64,000 nucleotides of DNA, from the NCBI GenBank assembly GCA_038503035.1, contig JAVSML010001086.1, positions 186,001 to 250,000 of the forward strand, written 5' to 3'. How positions within the stretch are numbered: position 1 is the first letter of the stretch; every line of letters starts with the position of its first letter. Below, piece after piece: positions 1 through 9,900 of this stretch. A program made the position numbers and the translations under genes. This DNA comes from Crocodylus rhombifer. Lineage: Eukaryota > Chordata > Crocodylia > Crocodylidae. The notes beneath the pieces were generated by a model. That model was not told where the DNA came from. It worked only from the letters and a program-made list of their open reading frames with translations, and did not search any database.

Positions 1-67
1 TACATAAAACAAGAAATAACAAGGTAACAGTGAAACCCCTCTTAACAATATGGGCTACAAGTATGTA

Positions 68-745
68 AGTCTGTGTGAATAGGGAAGTATTTGATTTGGA
101 TTCGGCCAATTCAGAGAACAGTGATTCAATTCAGAGATTCAGATCACTGTCCTAAATCAATTTGGCTGAATTGGCTTCAGAAGATTTGGCGTAAATTCGG
201 AGAGATTTGGAGATTCAGCCATAGACTATAATGAGGAATCTCTGAAATACCTATAAGTTTGTCATTTTTTGGCTGATTGAGATAAAAATTACAGGGATGA
301 TAACTCCTGATGAGGCCATGAAGTCTGACAGGTTTCAAGGAGATAGGTGCAGGGGTTTCTGGAAAACTGCACCTCAGGCTGCTGACAAGCAAAACTTGTG
401 ATGTATGTGACTTTGTGTGTGCATCAAGGAGCAGCCTCACTGGTGCTGGGGCCTCTACATGACATGACAGCGTGTCCCATTGAGGTCTCCTTCTTCCCTA
501 CAGCCTCAGTCTGGTCCACCACTTCAAATAGCAACAGGTAAGCAGTGCACTGCAGCACAGTAGCACTAGTAGCATCTCAGGCAGCCAAAATGTCACAGCC
601 TTTCTTCCCTTTCCTGAAGGAGCTTCTTCTTCAGCAGCTGCCACATAACTCTCCCTGCCAGCCCCATCCCTGGGTCTTAGATGTGCCCAGGGCCCTGCCT
701 CCTTCTGGTCATCTGACTGGGGACAGGTGCTAGGGGTGTTGGTCA
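68..745 (+). mobile_element. hAT-type transposon fragment, copy 1
   Basis: The first part (about 68-230) resembles the left end of the fold-back hAT at 32085. From about 230 it follows the internal sequence of the long hAT at 35284 (compare 300-560 with 35510-35790), including a shared block around 'GGTTTCAAGGAGATAGG'-like sequence. No clean terminal repeat or target duplication is visible on the left, so the copy is truncated or decayed. The open frames here (for example 177-440 minus) recur at 22531-22749 minus only because the repeat recurs. They are not genes. Confidence 0.7.
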
Positions 746-1290
746 AAGGACACAGCACTGTGTACTGTTCCTGGATGGAAGGAATAGTAAAGAAGCCAGA
801 GGCTGGCATGCAATGCAGGCAAGAAAGCCAGTCAGTAAAAGTAGAAATGGAGGCATCAGGGGTGAGAGAGACAGGCTGGGGTAGAGGGGAAGGGGGATGT
901 AGCAGGTAAAAGTGGAGAGGTACCTGGGGAGTCAGATGTCCAGTAGGCTGTAGCATGTCATAAATCCAATGTCTATATTGGGACCATGAGTTTCTAGGAG
1001 GCTGATGAAGTGAAGTTCATAGGCCCGGCTGTGAAAAGTGGTTTGTAAATTCAAAAAAGCAGCAAACCTTGCTAACGTCATTACCAGAAGCCAACTTCCT
1101 ACATCTCAAAACACAAAACCTGCCAACATATCTCCAGTACCCTCACAAACTGTACACCAGAATCTATCAAAGACAAAAATATCCAACTACCTGCTGGGGC
1201 ACATTTCTCACAAATAAACCACTCTGTCTCCAGTCTCTCAGGTCTGATCCTGAAAGAGAGATGACAAACCCATCACCATGGGGCCATAGA
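746..1290. mobile_element. Penelope-like element remnant inside hAT copy 1
   Basis: This stretch aligns with 36105-36700. About 746-1035 matches the PLE 3' region in minus orientation, and about 1036-1290 matches a plus-strand fragment of the PLE C-terminal (GIY-YIG-side) coding region. Compared with the copy at 35955-36760 it lacks about 150 bp of the PLE tail, and the coding part has lost much of its zinc-finger segment. Both copies show the same inversion point, so they share one ancestral insertion. Assignment to PLE rests on the clearer copy. Confidence 0.5.
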
Positions 1291-1309
1291 TAATAGTCAA
1301 AGCTCTCAG

Positions 1310-1735
1310 TTGGTGTCACTGCTACTGGAATACCATATTCAGTTCTAGTACCTCCCATTCAATAGGAATATGGAAAAAATGGAGTGGGATGGGAATGTGT
1401 AAAAAGTTTGAAAATAGTCCTCATAGTGAGACACCAAGACTACTTTATTTATTAAGCAAAAGATCTGGGACTGATGGAGTTTGTAGGTATACCCATGGGA
1501 AGATAAATTTCATATCGGAGGGCTGATGACAAGGATATATTAAAAGCCAGTGTTGGAAAATTCAAGTTTAGAAAAGCTTAGGCTAAAAATGACATGAAAG
1601 TGTTTAATTATTACAAAAAATGACTATCGGAACAACTTACCAAGAGCTGTGGTGAATTTCTTAACATTGCAAACTTCCAAATCAAAACTAGGTTTTTTTC
1701 AGACATATGCTATAGATTGAACATGAATTAATTCA
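1310..1735 (+). mobile_element. Old CR1-like LINE 3' end, degenerate
   Basis: Several stretches read like the last part of a CR1-type ORF2. One is a 'dissociating' motif around 1330-1370 (ATTCAGTTCTAGTACC). Another, at 1628-1720, translates to a W-x-N-L-P-R-A-V-V-like motif typical of the CR1 ORF2 C-terminus. Stops and indels are frequent. It is older than the other CR1 copies in the window. Confidence 0.55.
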
Positions 1736-1819
1736 CGAGTCCTGTGACCAGTATCAGGGGTTTTGCACTCATTTGGTCCCTCAGGCCAGAGTAGCCTGGG
1801 ACCAGTCCATGGGCTAGAT

Positions 1820-2757
1820 CAGGCTTGTCCAACATATGGCCCACGGGCCGCCATGCGGGCTGTCAACCCATTTTATCTGGCTTGTGGCAGCAGTGCCGCC
1901 GCAGAGAGCAGAGTCACTGCTGAGCGCGGAGCTGTGGCAGAGCTACCGCCACTGCCGCAGAGCGCGGAGCCATGGAGGAGCCACCACCACCGAGTGCGGA
2001 GCTGCTGCCACGGAGCGTGGAGCCACTGCCATGGAGCGTGGAGCTGCGGCGGAGCTGCCGCCACCAAGTGCGGAGCCATCGCCACAGAGCATGGAGCCAT
2101 GATGGAGCTGCTGCCACCACCATGGAGTGCGGAGCCACCACTGAGCGCGCAGCCACGACAGCGGCGGTGAGGCGAGGCAGGTAGGGCCGGCGCACGGGCC
2201 CCAGATGGCAGCGAGGGGAAGGGAGCTTCTTACCCCCGCGGGGCTGGGCTCATCAGTGAGTTGGGTCCTGCTGCCGCTGCCCCGAGGGCTGAGCAGCATG
2301 GGGCTGCCCCAGCCACGCCTGATTAGACAAGCTGGGGACAGTGCTTGCAGCTTCTTCTCTGGCTCTGCCCCTTGTCCCCGGTGTGTGGCCAGGGGAGCTG
2401 CAGCATGGCCCGCACCCTGCCCGCATGCGTGGTGGATGGAGGTACAAGGTAAGTTCCCACGTGGAGCTGGGGGCACCTCGGGGCCGGGCCGGGGCTGCGA
2501 GGCACACGGTTGCCGGAGCCGGGCTGGGTGGGAGGCAGAAGGAGCCTGGCCCAGAGATGCTTTACATCCAGCTGCCTCCTTGGCGGTTCAGGTTCTGCTA
2601 ATGTAGCCTGCATGGCTGAGTATGGGGGGTCTTCATGCTGCTGGAACAGCCCATGCAGTGAGGGGGTCTGAGGGGCCAACCCCCACAGTGTGCGGCATGT
2701 GCAACACATGCTGGTGTTATCTGGGGCCCACAGCCTCACCAGATCTGAACAGCCCTG
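1820..2757. mobile_element. hAT MITE with GC-rich interior
   Basis: The element begins CAGGCTTG and ends CAGCCCTG, an inverted hAT-type terminus of the CAGGG..CCCTG kind. Its flanks are ggctagat (1812-1819) and gactagct (2758-2765), 6 of 8 identical, which fits a decayed 8-bp hAT target duplication. The left end continues with 'GGCCCACGGGCCGC', a form common in Charlie-like MITEs. No transposase is present. Long open frames on both strands (for example 1943-2476 minus) come from GC richness and tandem repetition. Confidence 0.6.
1915..2180. repeat. GC-rich minisatellite (GGAGC/GCCGCCAC units)
   Basis: Degenerate tandem units of roughly 24-36 bp are built on 'gcggagccatggagcc'-like words mixed with GCCACC runs. 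All six frames stay open for long stretches, which marks a low-complexity origin rather than coding constraint. Confidence 0.7.
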
Positions 2758-2765
2758 GACTAGCT

Positions 2766-3317
2766 TATCCTTGAGACCTCTTTCACGTCTCTGCAGTATA
2801 TGCCTACAATTTCTATTTAATTAACCATAATGACCATGATCAAGTTAGTAAAGGATCTCAAGGGTAAGTTTGACATATTGTGCCCAAATCTAATCATATA
2901 TTTAGGAACAGTTTGCTCACGAAGGAACTTGGAACTTGGATTTACATCTGAGATTTTCAAGGGCAGTTTTTAGGGTACAGATAAACAAACTATTTACTAC
3001 AAAGGAAAAATGACTGTGTATCAGCAATGGTAACTATTCAAGTGCATGCTATTACCCTTCTGCAAATAAAAACTAAACTATGGTAGCTTTGCCTGTTTTC
3101 CTTGAGGGTATGGTTTGGAGTGTATTTCTAAATTGCCCATGAACAGTTCTCAATTTTCCATGTAAAATATGAAATATAAAATATTAACTTTTTTTGCAAA
3201 ATCTATATTCCCTAAAACCTTTGGAATTTGGTAGAACTTTTCTATCTTCAGAGCACTGTCCCATTGTAACTATGTAAGTGCAAGTGATGCAAGTTAGCAC
3301 AGAATTTGGGCTGTTCA
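2766..3317. other. Unassigned interval
   Basis: AT-rich sequence with no recognised gene, repeat or regulatory element. Confidence 0.6.
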
Positions 3318-3365
3318 CAGATTCACAGATGCTAGGGTTGGAAGAGAGCTCAACAGATCATCGAG

Positions 3366-3965
3366 ATGAGATACTGTATTAAAGGCCTTGCTGAAATCCA
3401 AGAAAATGACATCCACCTCTACTCCTGCATCTAAGCATTTTGTGACCCTGTCATAAAATGAAACAAGATTGGTCAGGCATGACCTACCTGCTACAAATCC
3501 ATGCTGGTTTCCCTGCTTCATTATTTCCCCCCCTGGACTCCCACAAATATGATCCTTCATAATCTTTTCAATGACCTTTCCAAGGATGGAGGTGAGACTG
3601 ACTAGCCTATAATTATTTGGATCTTCCTTCCTCCCCTTCTTGAAAATACGGACTACATTGGCCCTTTTCCAGTCCTCCGGGACCTGACCCAAGTGCCATG
3701 AACACTCAAACAGCCATGCCAGTGGTTCTGCTATGACACCAGCCAATTCCTTCAGTACTCTCAGGTGCAGCTCATCCAGCCCTGCTGACTTGAACACATC
3801 CAGTCCATCCAAGTGACTCTGCACCAAGTCAGCGTTGATAGTTGGTAGGCTGGTGTCCCTCTGATGCCCATCTAAGAACCCATTAGGAGACTTATCTTGC
3901 CCCCTGTTCAGGAACGCTGAGGCAAAAAACTCATTTAATAGCTCAACCTTTGTCCCCCCTGTCTG
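3366..3965 (-). pseudogene. CR1 ORF2 reverse transcriptase, N-terminal part
   Basis: The minus-strand reading contains the fingers and palm blocks of a LINE reverse transcriptase: KRANVVRIFKKGRKEDPNNY, RLVSLTSILGKVIEKI, QHGFVAGRSCLTNL and DVIFLDFSKAFNTVSH, the last with the first catalytic aspartate. It stops there because of an internal deletion, so the F/YADD box is absent. The sequence upstream of 3827 continues in the same product towards the endonuclease through the usual linker (hydrophobic NEFFAS-like motif near 3930). It encoded the polymerase used for target-primed reverse transcription and cannot be functional. Confidence 0.9.
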
Positions 3966-4256
3966 TTACTAATCGCTCCCTGTTCCGTAAGGATCCTATG
4001 CTGCCCTGTGCCTTCCTTTTACCCCCTAAATACCTAAAGAAAGACTTTTTGTTGTCTCTATTTTATGTTGCCAGCCTCAGCTCTGTAGTTGCTTTGGCTT
4101 TTCTACTTCCCTGCAAGTGCGGGCCAAGTAGGTATACTCCTCCTTGGTAGTTTCCCCCTGCTTCCACTGCCTATATGCCTTCTTTTTTTCCCGTAGTTTC
4201 CCCTGGATTTCCCTGTTCAGCCAAGGGAGTTTTTTGGCTCCTTGCTCCCTTTTCCC

Positions 4257-5190
4257 TTATACTAGGATAGTCTCCCTCTGTGCCTGAAGGATCGCTTCCT
4301 TTAGAAATGACCACCCTTCCTGGTCTCCCATCTTGCCAATACTCTTATCCTGCAGTGCATCATTGACTAGACTCCTAAGTGCACTGAAGTTAGCCTTCCT
4401 AAATTCAAGCATTTCCACCCTACTACTTATCTTACAGACCCTATGCCATATGGTGAATTCGATTGATTGGTGGTCACTGTCCCCAAGGTGACCATGAACC
4501 TGCAGCTCCCCTACCAGATCTTTCTCCATAGCCAACATCAAGTCCAATAAGGCATTCCCCCTAGTGGAACCGTATACCTCCTGTGTTAGGTGAAGGTCCT
4601 GCACACACATTAAGAACCTACATAAACGGTTGGATTTGGCTGACTGGTCCTCCCAGCGGATGTTAGGGTAGTTTAAGTCCCCCATAACAACCACATCCCT
4701 AGACTGTACAGCTTCTGAGAGCTGCCTCAAGAATTCCAAGTCTAGCTTTTCCTCTTGGTGTGGAGGTCTGTAGCAGACCCCCACCACCAAGTCCCTTTCC
4801 CCTCGACCTTCATGCATCCTAACCCACAATGCCTCAACTTTCTCCTCTTCTGATCCCATTTTCATTAGAGTAGATGTATAATCCTCCTTTACATAGACAG
4901 CAACCCCGTTCCCTTTCCTTCCTACTCTGTCCCATCTCTACAACCTGTAGCCCTCAATGTGTATCACCCAGTCATGGGTAGGGTCCCACCAGGTTTCCAT
5001 TAGCACCCACTAAATTGAAGTTATTGTCTGCAAGCAGAAGTGCGAGTTCTTCCTGCTTGTTCCCAATGCTCCTAGCATTAGTATAGAGGCACTTGAACCC
5101 TCTGAATAGTGCCTTTGGTGCCCCCCTGTTGTGATGCCCAAAGGGCCCCTTGGTACTTACCTGGGGTCTACTGCTACGTCTCACAGTTTG
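4257..5190 (-). pseudogene. CR1 ORF2 AP-type endonuclease domain
   Basis: Minus-strand frames 5184-4972 and 4865-4257 carry the exonuclease-endonuclease-phosphatase fold motifs of CR1 ORF2: CLYTNARSIGNKQEEL near the N-terminus, VVGVCYRPP, VVMGDLNYPNIRWE and a C-terminal GDSDHQ with the catalytic histidine. The frames are separated by stops around 4870-4970, where the glutamate-containing ETW block should lie. The domain nicked target DNA for retrotransposition. It is broken by frame damage and by the downstream deletion. Confidence 0.88.
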
Positions 5191-5238
5191 TAGGTTCTAG
5201 ACTCTCTCCATCTCCTGCTTCCCCATCCCCCATCATAC

Positions 5239-5733
5239 TTAGTTTAAAGCCTGACGTAGGAGGTCAGACAACCCATAAAAAAAGAGACTTTTACCTTTTG
5301 CAGAGAGATGAAGCCCATCACAACCCAGGAGGTCCCTTGCATGGAAATGCAGATCGTGGCCCAGGAAGCCAAAACCCACACGATGGCACCAACTCCGGAG
5401 CCACAGGTTGACTTCTCTGACACAGGTGACATGATGTCTAGTGTGCCCACTGACCAGGAGGATCGATGAGAAGACCACCTGCGCCCCTGTCTTCCTAAGC
5501 CTGGTCCCCAGAGCCCTGTAGTCACTCATGATACAGTATGGACTACTCCTGGCTGCATCATTTATTCCCACGTGGATGATGACCATGGGATAGTTGTCAG
5601 AGGGCCGAATGAGGTCAGAAATTCTCACTGTGACATCCCAGATCCTGACTATGGACAGGCAGCAGACCTTGTATGCCGTGGGATCCAGATGACAGATGGA
5701 GTCCTCTGTTTGTCTCAGCAAGGAGTCACCCAC
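5239..5733 (-). pseudogene. CR1 ORF1, SGNH/GDSL hydrolase-like domain
   Basis: This 164-residue minus-strand frame has the blocks of an SGNH esterase: GDSLL near the start (block I serine), VIIHVGINDAARSS (block III, asparagine kept), and CDGLHLS near the C-terminus (block V Asp-x-x-His). CR1 ORF1 proteins of birds and reptiles are known to carry an esterase-like domain in this position. The end at LLRQALN matches the copy at 52722. It lies directly upstream of ORF2, as expected for CR1. The GIND variant replaces the more usual GTND. Upstream frames are shifted, so the whole ORF1 is not continuous. Confidence 0.85.
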
Positions 5734-5957
5734 AACAATGACACAGCATCTCTTCTTCTGCTTAGCTGGCCAGCACTCAGCTCACTCAGTGATGGTGGCA
5801 GGCCTCTCCAGTGCACTTTCCCCCACCACACACTCCTGCAGTCCAGCCAGGGCCTCATATTTGTTCCCCAACTACACCAGGGGAGCTGTCTCTGTAGCGA
5901 GAGGTCTGGACCCTGAGGTGTAGCGAGAGGTCTGGACCCCACTCACCAGCATCTGCT

Positions 5958-6281
5958 TCAGGGCATTCCCTCACAGCTTCTCCACCAGGCATCTTGTCCT
6001 GCAGGAAACAAAAGTCCATCAATCTCTTCATCAATTGCCCTGATCCCCCACAGCCTGCTCACCTCTTCCTGGAGTTCCTTCACCTGCCCCTCCAGGGCCT
6101 CAATCCAGGCATATGTGGGACAGGCAAGGGAAACCCCAGCCCCTACACTACTTCCAGGCCTCAGAGGTCCAGCCAGGCAACCCTTATAGACAGGGGGACA
6201 GGGCACTGGGGTCCGTCTGGGTGGAGGCCTCACAAGAGCTCCAAGCCAGAGGCAGCAGCAGGGCAGGGGCCCTGGCTGCAC
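5958..6281 (-). pseudogene. CR1 ORF1, N-terminal part
   Basis: A 107-residue minus-strand frame contains a heptad-like stretch (IEALEGQVKELQEEVSRLWGI), which fits the short coiled coil found in CR1 ORF1. The matching part of the other full-length copy is at 51860-51920 (LEELQTTVQRLRAI). A frameshift between here and 5733 separates it from the esterase domain. The likely role was ORF1 multimerisation or nucleic-acid binding. Confidence 0.7.
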
Positions 6282-6309
6282 TTTGTGTCACCACCCCCAT
6301 AATAGCCCC

Positions 6310-6735
6310 CCCCCCCCCCATTCACTTACCTGGAGTCTTTGTCAGAAGCTCCTGTGTATTCCTCCCCACAACTGCCCTGCAAACTGCTCCCCTGTTGGCA
6401 GCCCCTGGTTGCCTGGGCAGTCTTCTTTTATACCCTTGTGGGCCTGGGCTCATTCAGGCACAGGCAGCAATCACACAATCAGCAATCCCACAGCAACCAA
6501 AAATCAACAGTCACTCAGCACTCACTCCCAGCTTCTCAGAGCACCCACCCACCAAAAAAACAAACAGTCAGCTAAACCAAAGGTACAGGCAGCTGGATCA
6601 CTTACCTTTCCTGGGCAGGATCAAGAGCCTGGCCTGGATTCTCTCCTCCTTCTTCCCTCCTGGTGCCTCCAACAACTGCCTGCAAACTGCCCCCTTGTTG
6701 ACAGTCCCTGTTTGCTGGCTCCCTGGTCACATTGT
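6310..6735 (-). repeat. CR1 5' UTR with a duplicated module
   Basis: Two related blocks, about 6340-6440 and 6620-6720, share an 'aactgcctgcaaactgc'-type core followed by 'cccttgttg' and 'ttgc-tgg'. They are spaced about 290 bp apart, next to a C-run (6307-6320). They lie immediately 5' of ORF1 on the minus strand, where promoter-bearing UTR repeats are expected. The exact 5' end of the element is uncertain. Confidence 0.6.
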
Positions 6736-7057
6736 AAGAAGCAATGTAATTTTTCATTATTCACCAACTCCTTAAGCAAAACACATGTAATTTTTCTTCT
6801 GATCACAGCTCTTGCTCTGGCCTCACACTTGGTCATTCATGTCCCTGGGCATTACAACATCATACTATCACTGGGGAAATGAGACTGTAAACGGATGCAC
6901 TTTTGAGCAACTATATAACATCTGCTCTAGCTAACATCTAGTGTCCAGATGTGGCAAGGCTTCAATCAAACTCTTCCAGCTAAAAAAACATGGCAATGAT
7001 AAAGAGCTTATTTATCACTGAATAGCACAAAAGGACTGATACAGGAGATGGTGATTC

Positions 7058-8640
7058 CAATTCATAGTTTCATAGTTGATAGGGTCAAAGGGACCTGAGC
7101 AGATAATCAAGTCTGAACCCCTGCCGTGGCAGGAAAGATTACTGGGGTCAAAAGACCTCAGAAAGGTATTCATCCAACCTCCTTTTAAAGACCCCCAGGG
7201 TAGGAGCCAGCACTACTTCTCTTGGAAGTTGGTTCCAGATCCTAGCCACCCTGACAGTGAAGTAGCGCCTCCTGATATCTAGCCTGAATCTACCCTCTGC
7301 CAGCTTCTGACCATTATTTCTTGTCACTCCTGGGAGTGCTCGGCGGAACAGAGACTCTCCCAATGCCTGCTGGTCACCCCTGACTAGTTTGTAAACAGCC
7401 ACTAGATCCCCACTCAGCCTCCTTTTGTGGAGGCTGAACAGGTTCAGGTCCCTGAGCCTCTCCTTGTAGGCCCTGCTCTGATGACTCCTGATCATGTGAG
7501 TGGCCCTCCTCTGGACCCTCTCCATGTTGTCCACATCCCTCCTGAAGTGCAGCACCCAGAACTGGAGGCAGTACTCCAATTGCAGCCTGACCAGTGTCAC
7601 ATAGAGGGGGAGTATCACCTCCTTGGACCTGCTTGAGATGCATCTGTGGATGCATGACAAGGTACAGTTGGCCTTCCTGACCATGTCCCCACACTGCCGG
7701 CCCATGTTCATCTTGGCATCAGTAATGACTCCAAGATCCTCTTCTGCCTCTGACAAGAATGGATTTCCCCAGCCTGTCAGTATGGTGCTGGTTCTTCCTC
7801 CCCAGGTGCAGTACCTTGCACTTGTCAGTGATGAAACCCATCCTGTTCTCATCTGCTCACCCCTGTAACCTGTCTAGGTCCAATTGCAGCCTTTTCCTCC
7901 CTTCTAGCATGCTCACTTCCCCCCACATCTTAGTGTCATCTGCGAATTTGAACAGAGTGCTTTTTACACCACATCCAAGTTGCTGATGAAGATGTTGAAC
8001 AGTGTGGGCCCGAGGACCAAGCCCTGGGGGACCCCACTGCCCACATCCCTCCCAGCTGAATAAGACCCATCCACCACCACTCTCTGGGTGCAGCCCTCCA
8101 GCCATCTAGTGACCCATTTGACTGTGTAGGTGTCAATGCCACAGTCTCCTAGTTTTTTAATGAGAATGGGGTAAGAAACAGTGTTTAAGGCCTTTTTAAA
8201 GTCTAGAAAGACACGTCCACTGCTACACCTGCATCTAAGGATTTTGTGACCTGGTCATAGAAGGCCACCAGGTTGGTCTGACAGGACCCACCTGTAATGA
8301 ACTTGTGTTGATTGCCCCTAAGCATAATCTCCCCTGCTGGCTCCTTGTGGACATGCACCAGGATAATTCTCTCAAAAAGCTTACCCAGGACTGAGGTAAG
8401 ACTAACTGGCTTATAGTTTCCTGGGTCCTCCTTCCTCCCTTTTTTTGAAAATGGGAACCACATTGGCCCTTTTCCAGTCCTCTGACACCATGCCAGAGCA
8501 CCATGAGTACTTATAAAGCCATGCCAGGGGTCCCGCAATGACTTCTGCTTATTCCCTCAGCACTCTGGGGTGGAGATCATCAGGACCTGCTGATTTAAAT
8601 ATGTTCATTCCCTCCAGAAGTTCTCAAACAAGCTCTAGCC
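7058..8640 (-). mobile_element. CR1 LINE 2, minus strand, 5'-truncated
   Basis: The element runs from the reverse transcriptase fingers (8640) to a 3' end near 7058 with a short 'catagtttcatag' tail. It lies 320 bp from the 5' end of CR1 copy 1. Its C-terminal wording (RNNGQKLAEG, QLPREVVLAPTL) is shared with the copy at 58640-59592, so both belong to one subfamily, distinct from the copies at 3318 and 50918. Confidence 0.92.
7148..8590 (-). pseudogene. CR1 ORF2 reverse transcriptase and C-terminal domain
   Basis: Minus-strand frames 8538-8203, 8105-7857 and 7852-7148 together cover the reverse transcriptase (PVSLTSVLGKLFERI, NQHKFITGGSCQTNLV), the catalytic loop KFADDTKMWG with FADD intact near 7940, and the C-terminal region (EEDLGVITDAKMNMGRQCGD, ILPLYVTLVRLQLEYCLQFW, RRDVDNMERVQRRATHMI). 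Frame changes near 8200, 8110 and 7855 break the protein. The N-terminal endonuclease is missing through 5' truncation, the usual outcome of incomplete target-primed reverse transcription. Confidence 0.9.
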
Positions 8641-9417
8641 AATTTTATCGATAATTTTCTGTTGCCTATACCGAATATACTAATTTTGGGGGAAGCCCAA
8701 AATTTTAGGACAAAGCAAATGCCACTTTAAACAAGAAACCTTCAAGGCTTTGAAGTTCGCTAATATTGGAACATGTTTGCTTTGCTGATCTAAGTCAATG
8801 ATAAATGTGTATTACTTTCAGATCATCCCTATAAGCAACTGCTGTAAGTTGCCACAACAAGGCCGGTGAGCCAGGACAGGCATCTATCCCTGCTCTAGGT
8901 AGAGGTGTGTGAGAAATGAGTTGGAGGTACAACAAGTTTCAGGTTCTTGAGGTAACATAACATGATGTACATTGCCCTGAGATACAAACCTGGAGTCCTG
9001 AAGAATTAAAAGAGTAAAGAACTGACTATTAACACCAGCTGGTGAACAAGAAGAAAGGCAGCTCACAACAGCCTGAGAATTACAAATGGATAAAGGCTCC
9101 ATGGGGACCATAGGTAACTGGTCAGGAGGGCACGGGGGAGAGGCATGTGCCCCCCCTGACAGGGCTGTCCCCACCGCTGATGCCGCTGGCAGCTTCTGCC
9201 AGAGCTCACCTGCCACCGCCAGCCACTTCTGTGGATGGTCCCCCAGACTCAAGAGGCACCAGTTGCCCATGATAGGGAATTGTCTAAAGTTCTGAGTTGA
9301 TACAGAAGCTGCTTTGAAGCCATGTAGTCTGGAGCTGAGACAGTATGGAAGAAGCTTTGAAGATATAAGACCACTTGACAGAAGCCTCCAACCTATGCTC
9401 ACGTAGGTTCCTAATGA
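8641..9417. other. Unassigned interval with one long minus-strand open frame
   Basis: A 172-codon frame (9402-8884 minus) is open, but its composition shows no domain, signal peptide or repeat I can name. It sits among LINE fragments. I see no splice or promoter context. A decayed repeat is more likely than a gene. Confidence 0.4.
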
Positions 9418-9541
9418 GATGCAGGACCTTCATCTAACCCAGGAGATGCACAGCCCCACCAGGGGAGACGCCTTTTGGATCTGGCCACGGGTGATGACCT
9501 GGAGAGGGGGCTGCGGGTGCTTGACCACCTGGGCAACAAGA
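9418..9541 (+). pseudogene. CR1 ORF2 endonuclease fragment
   Basis: The plus-strand reading LHLTQEMHSPTRGDAF, then after a one-base shift DLATGDDLERGLRVLDHLGN, matches the region before the SDH motif of the endonucleases at 4560 (minus) and 53390 (plus). The fragment stops at the position where the catalytic Ser-Asp-His would follow. Confidence 0.65.
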
Positions 9542-9589
9542 CTTGCACACATCCAGCTTTTTTAAATATTTCATAACCTGTTCTTTCAC

Positions 9590-9900
9590 CACTGAGGGCT
9601 ACTCACCTTACCCTCAAAATATGCTACCCAGTGCAGTAGTCTGGGAGCTGACCTTGCCTGTGAAGACCGTGATAAAACGGGCATTGAGTACCTCAGCTTT
9701 TTCCTCCTCATCATCTATCACTAAGTTGCCTCCCCCATTCAATAAAAAATCCACATTTTTCCCTAATCTTCCTCTTGTTGCTAACATACTCATAGAAACC
9801 TTTCTTGTTACTCTTCACAGCACTTGCTAGCTGCAACTCCAATTGCGCTTTAGCCTTCTGAATTTCATCTCTGCATGCCTGAGCAATATTGCTCCCTAGT
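9590..9900 (-). mobile_element. CR1-type ORF2 linker fragment, minus strand
   Basis: Minus-strand sequence resembles the region between endonuclease and reverse transcriptase of amniote CR1/L3-like elements ('cattgagtacctcagctttttcc' on the plus strand, then 'gttgctaacatactcatagaaacctttcttgtta'). It points head-to-head with the fragment at 9418-9541 and is a different subfamily. Confidence 0.65.

Larger units (their letters stand above)
3318..6735 (-). mobile_element. CR1 LINE 1, minus strand, both ends kept, internal ORF2 deletion
   Basis: In minus-strand order this copy has a duplicated 5' UTR module (6735-6310), ORF1 (6281 to 5239), ORF2 endonuclease (5190 to 4257), linker, start of the reverse transcriptase (3827 to about 3366), and a CR1 3' tail (3370 to 3318, with the 'TTGGAAGAGAGCTC' form). 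The palm catalytic loop, thumb and C-terminus of ORF2 are missing: the SKAFNTVSH motif runs directly into the 3' tail. Length is about 3.4 kb against 4.5-5 kb for a complete element. It is inactive. Confidence 0.9.

Noticed and set aside
1943..2476. 177-codon minus-strand open frame
   Set aside because: It is a by-product of a GC-rich tandem repeat inside a hAT MITE, and other frames are open over the same bases.
8884..9402. 172-codon minus-strand open frame as a gene
   Set aside because: No motif, start context, splice sites or codon bias, and it sits between LINE fragments.
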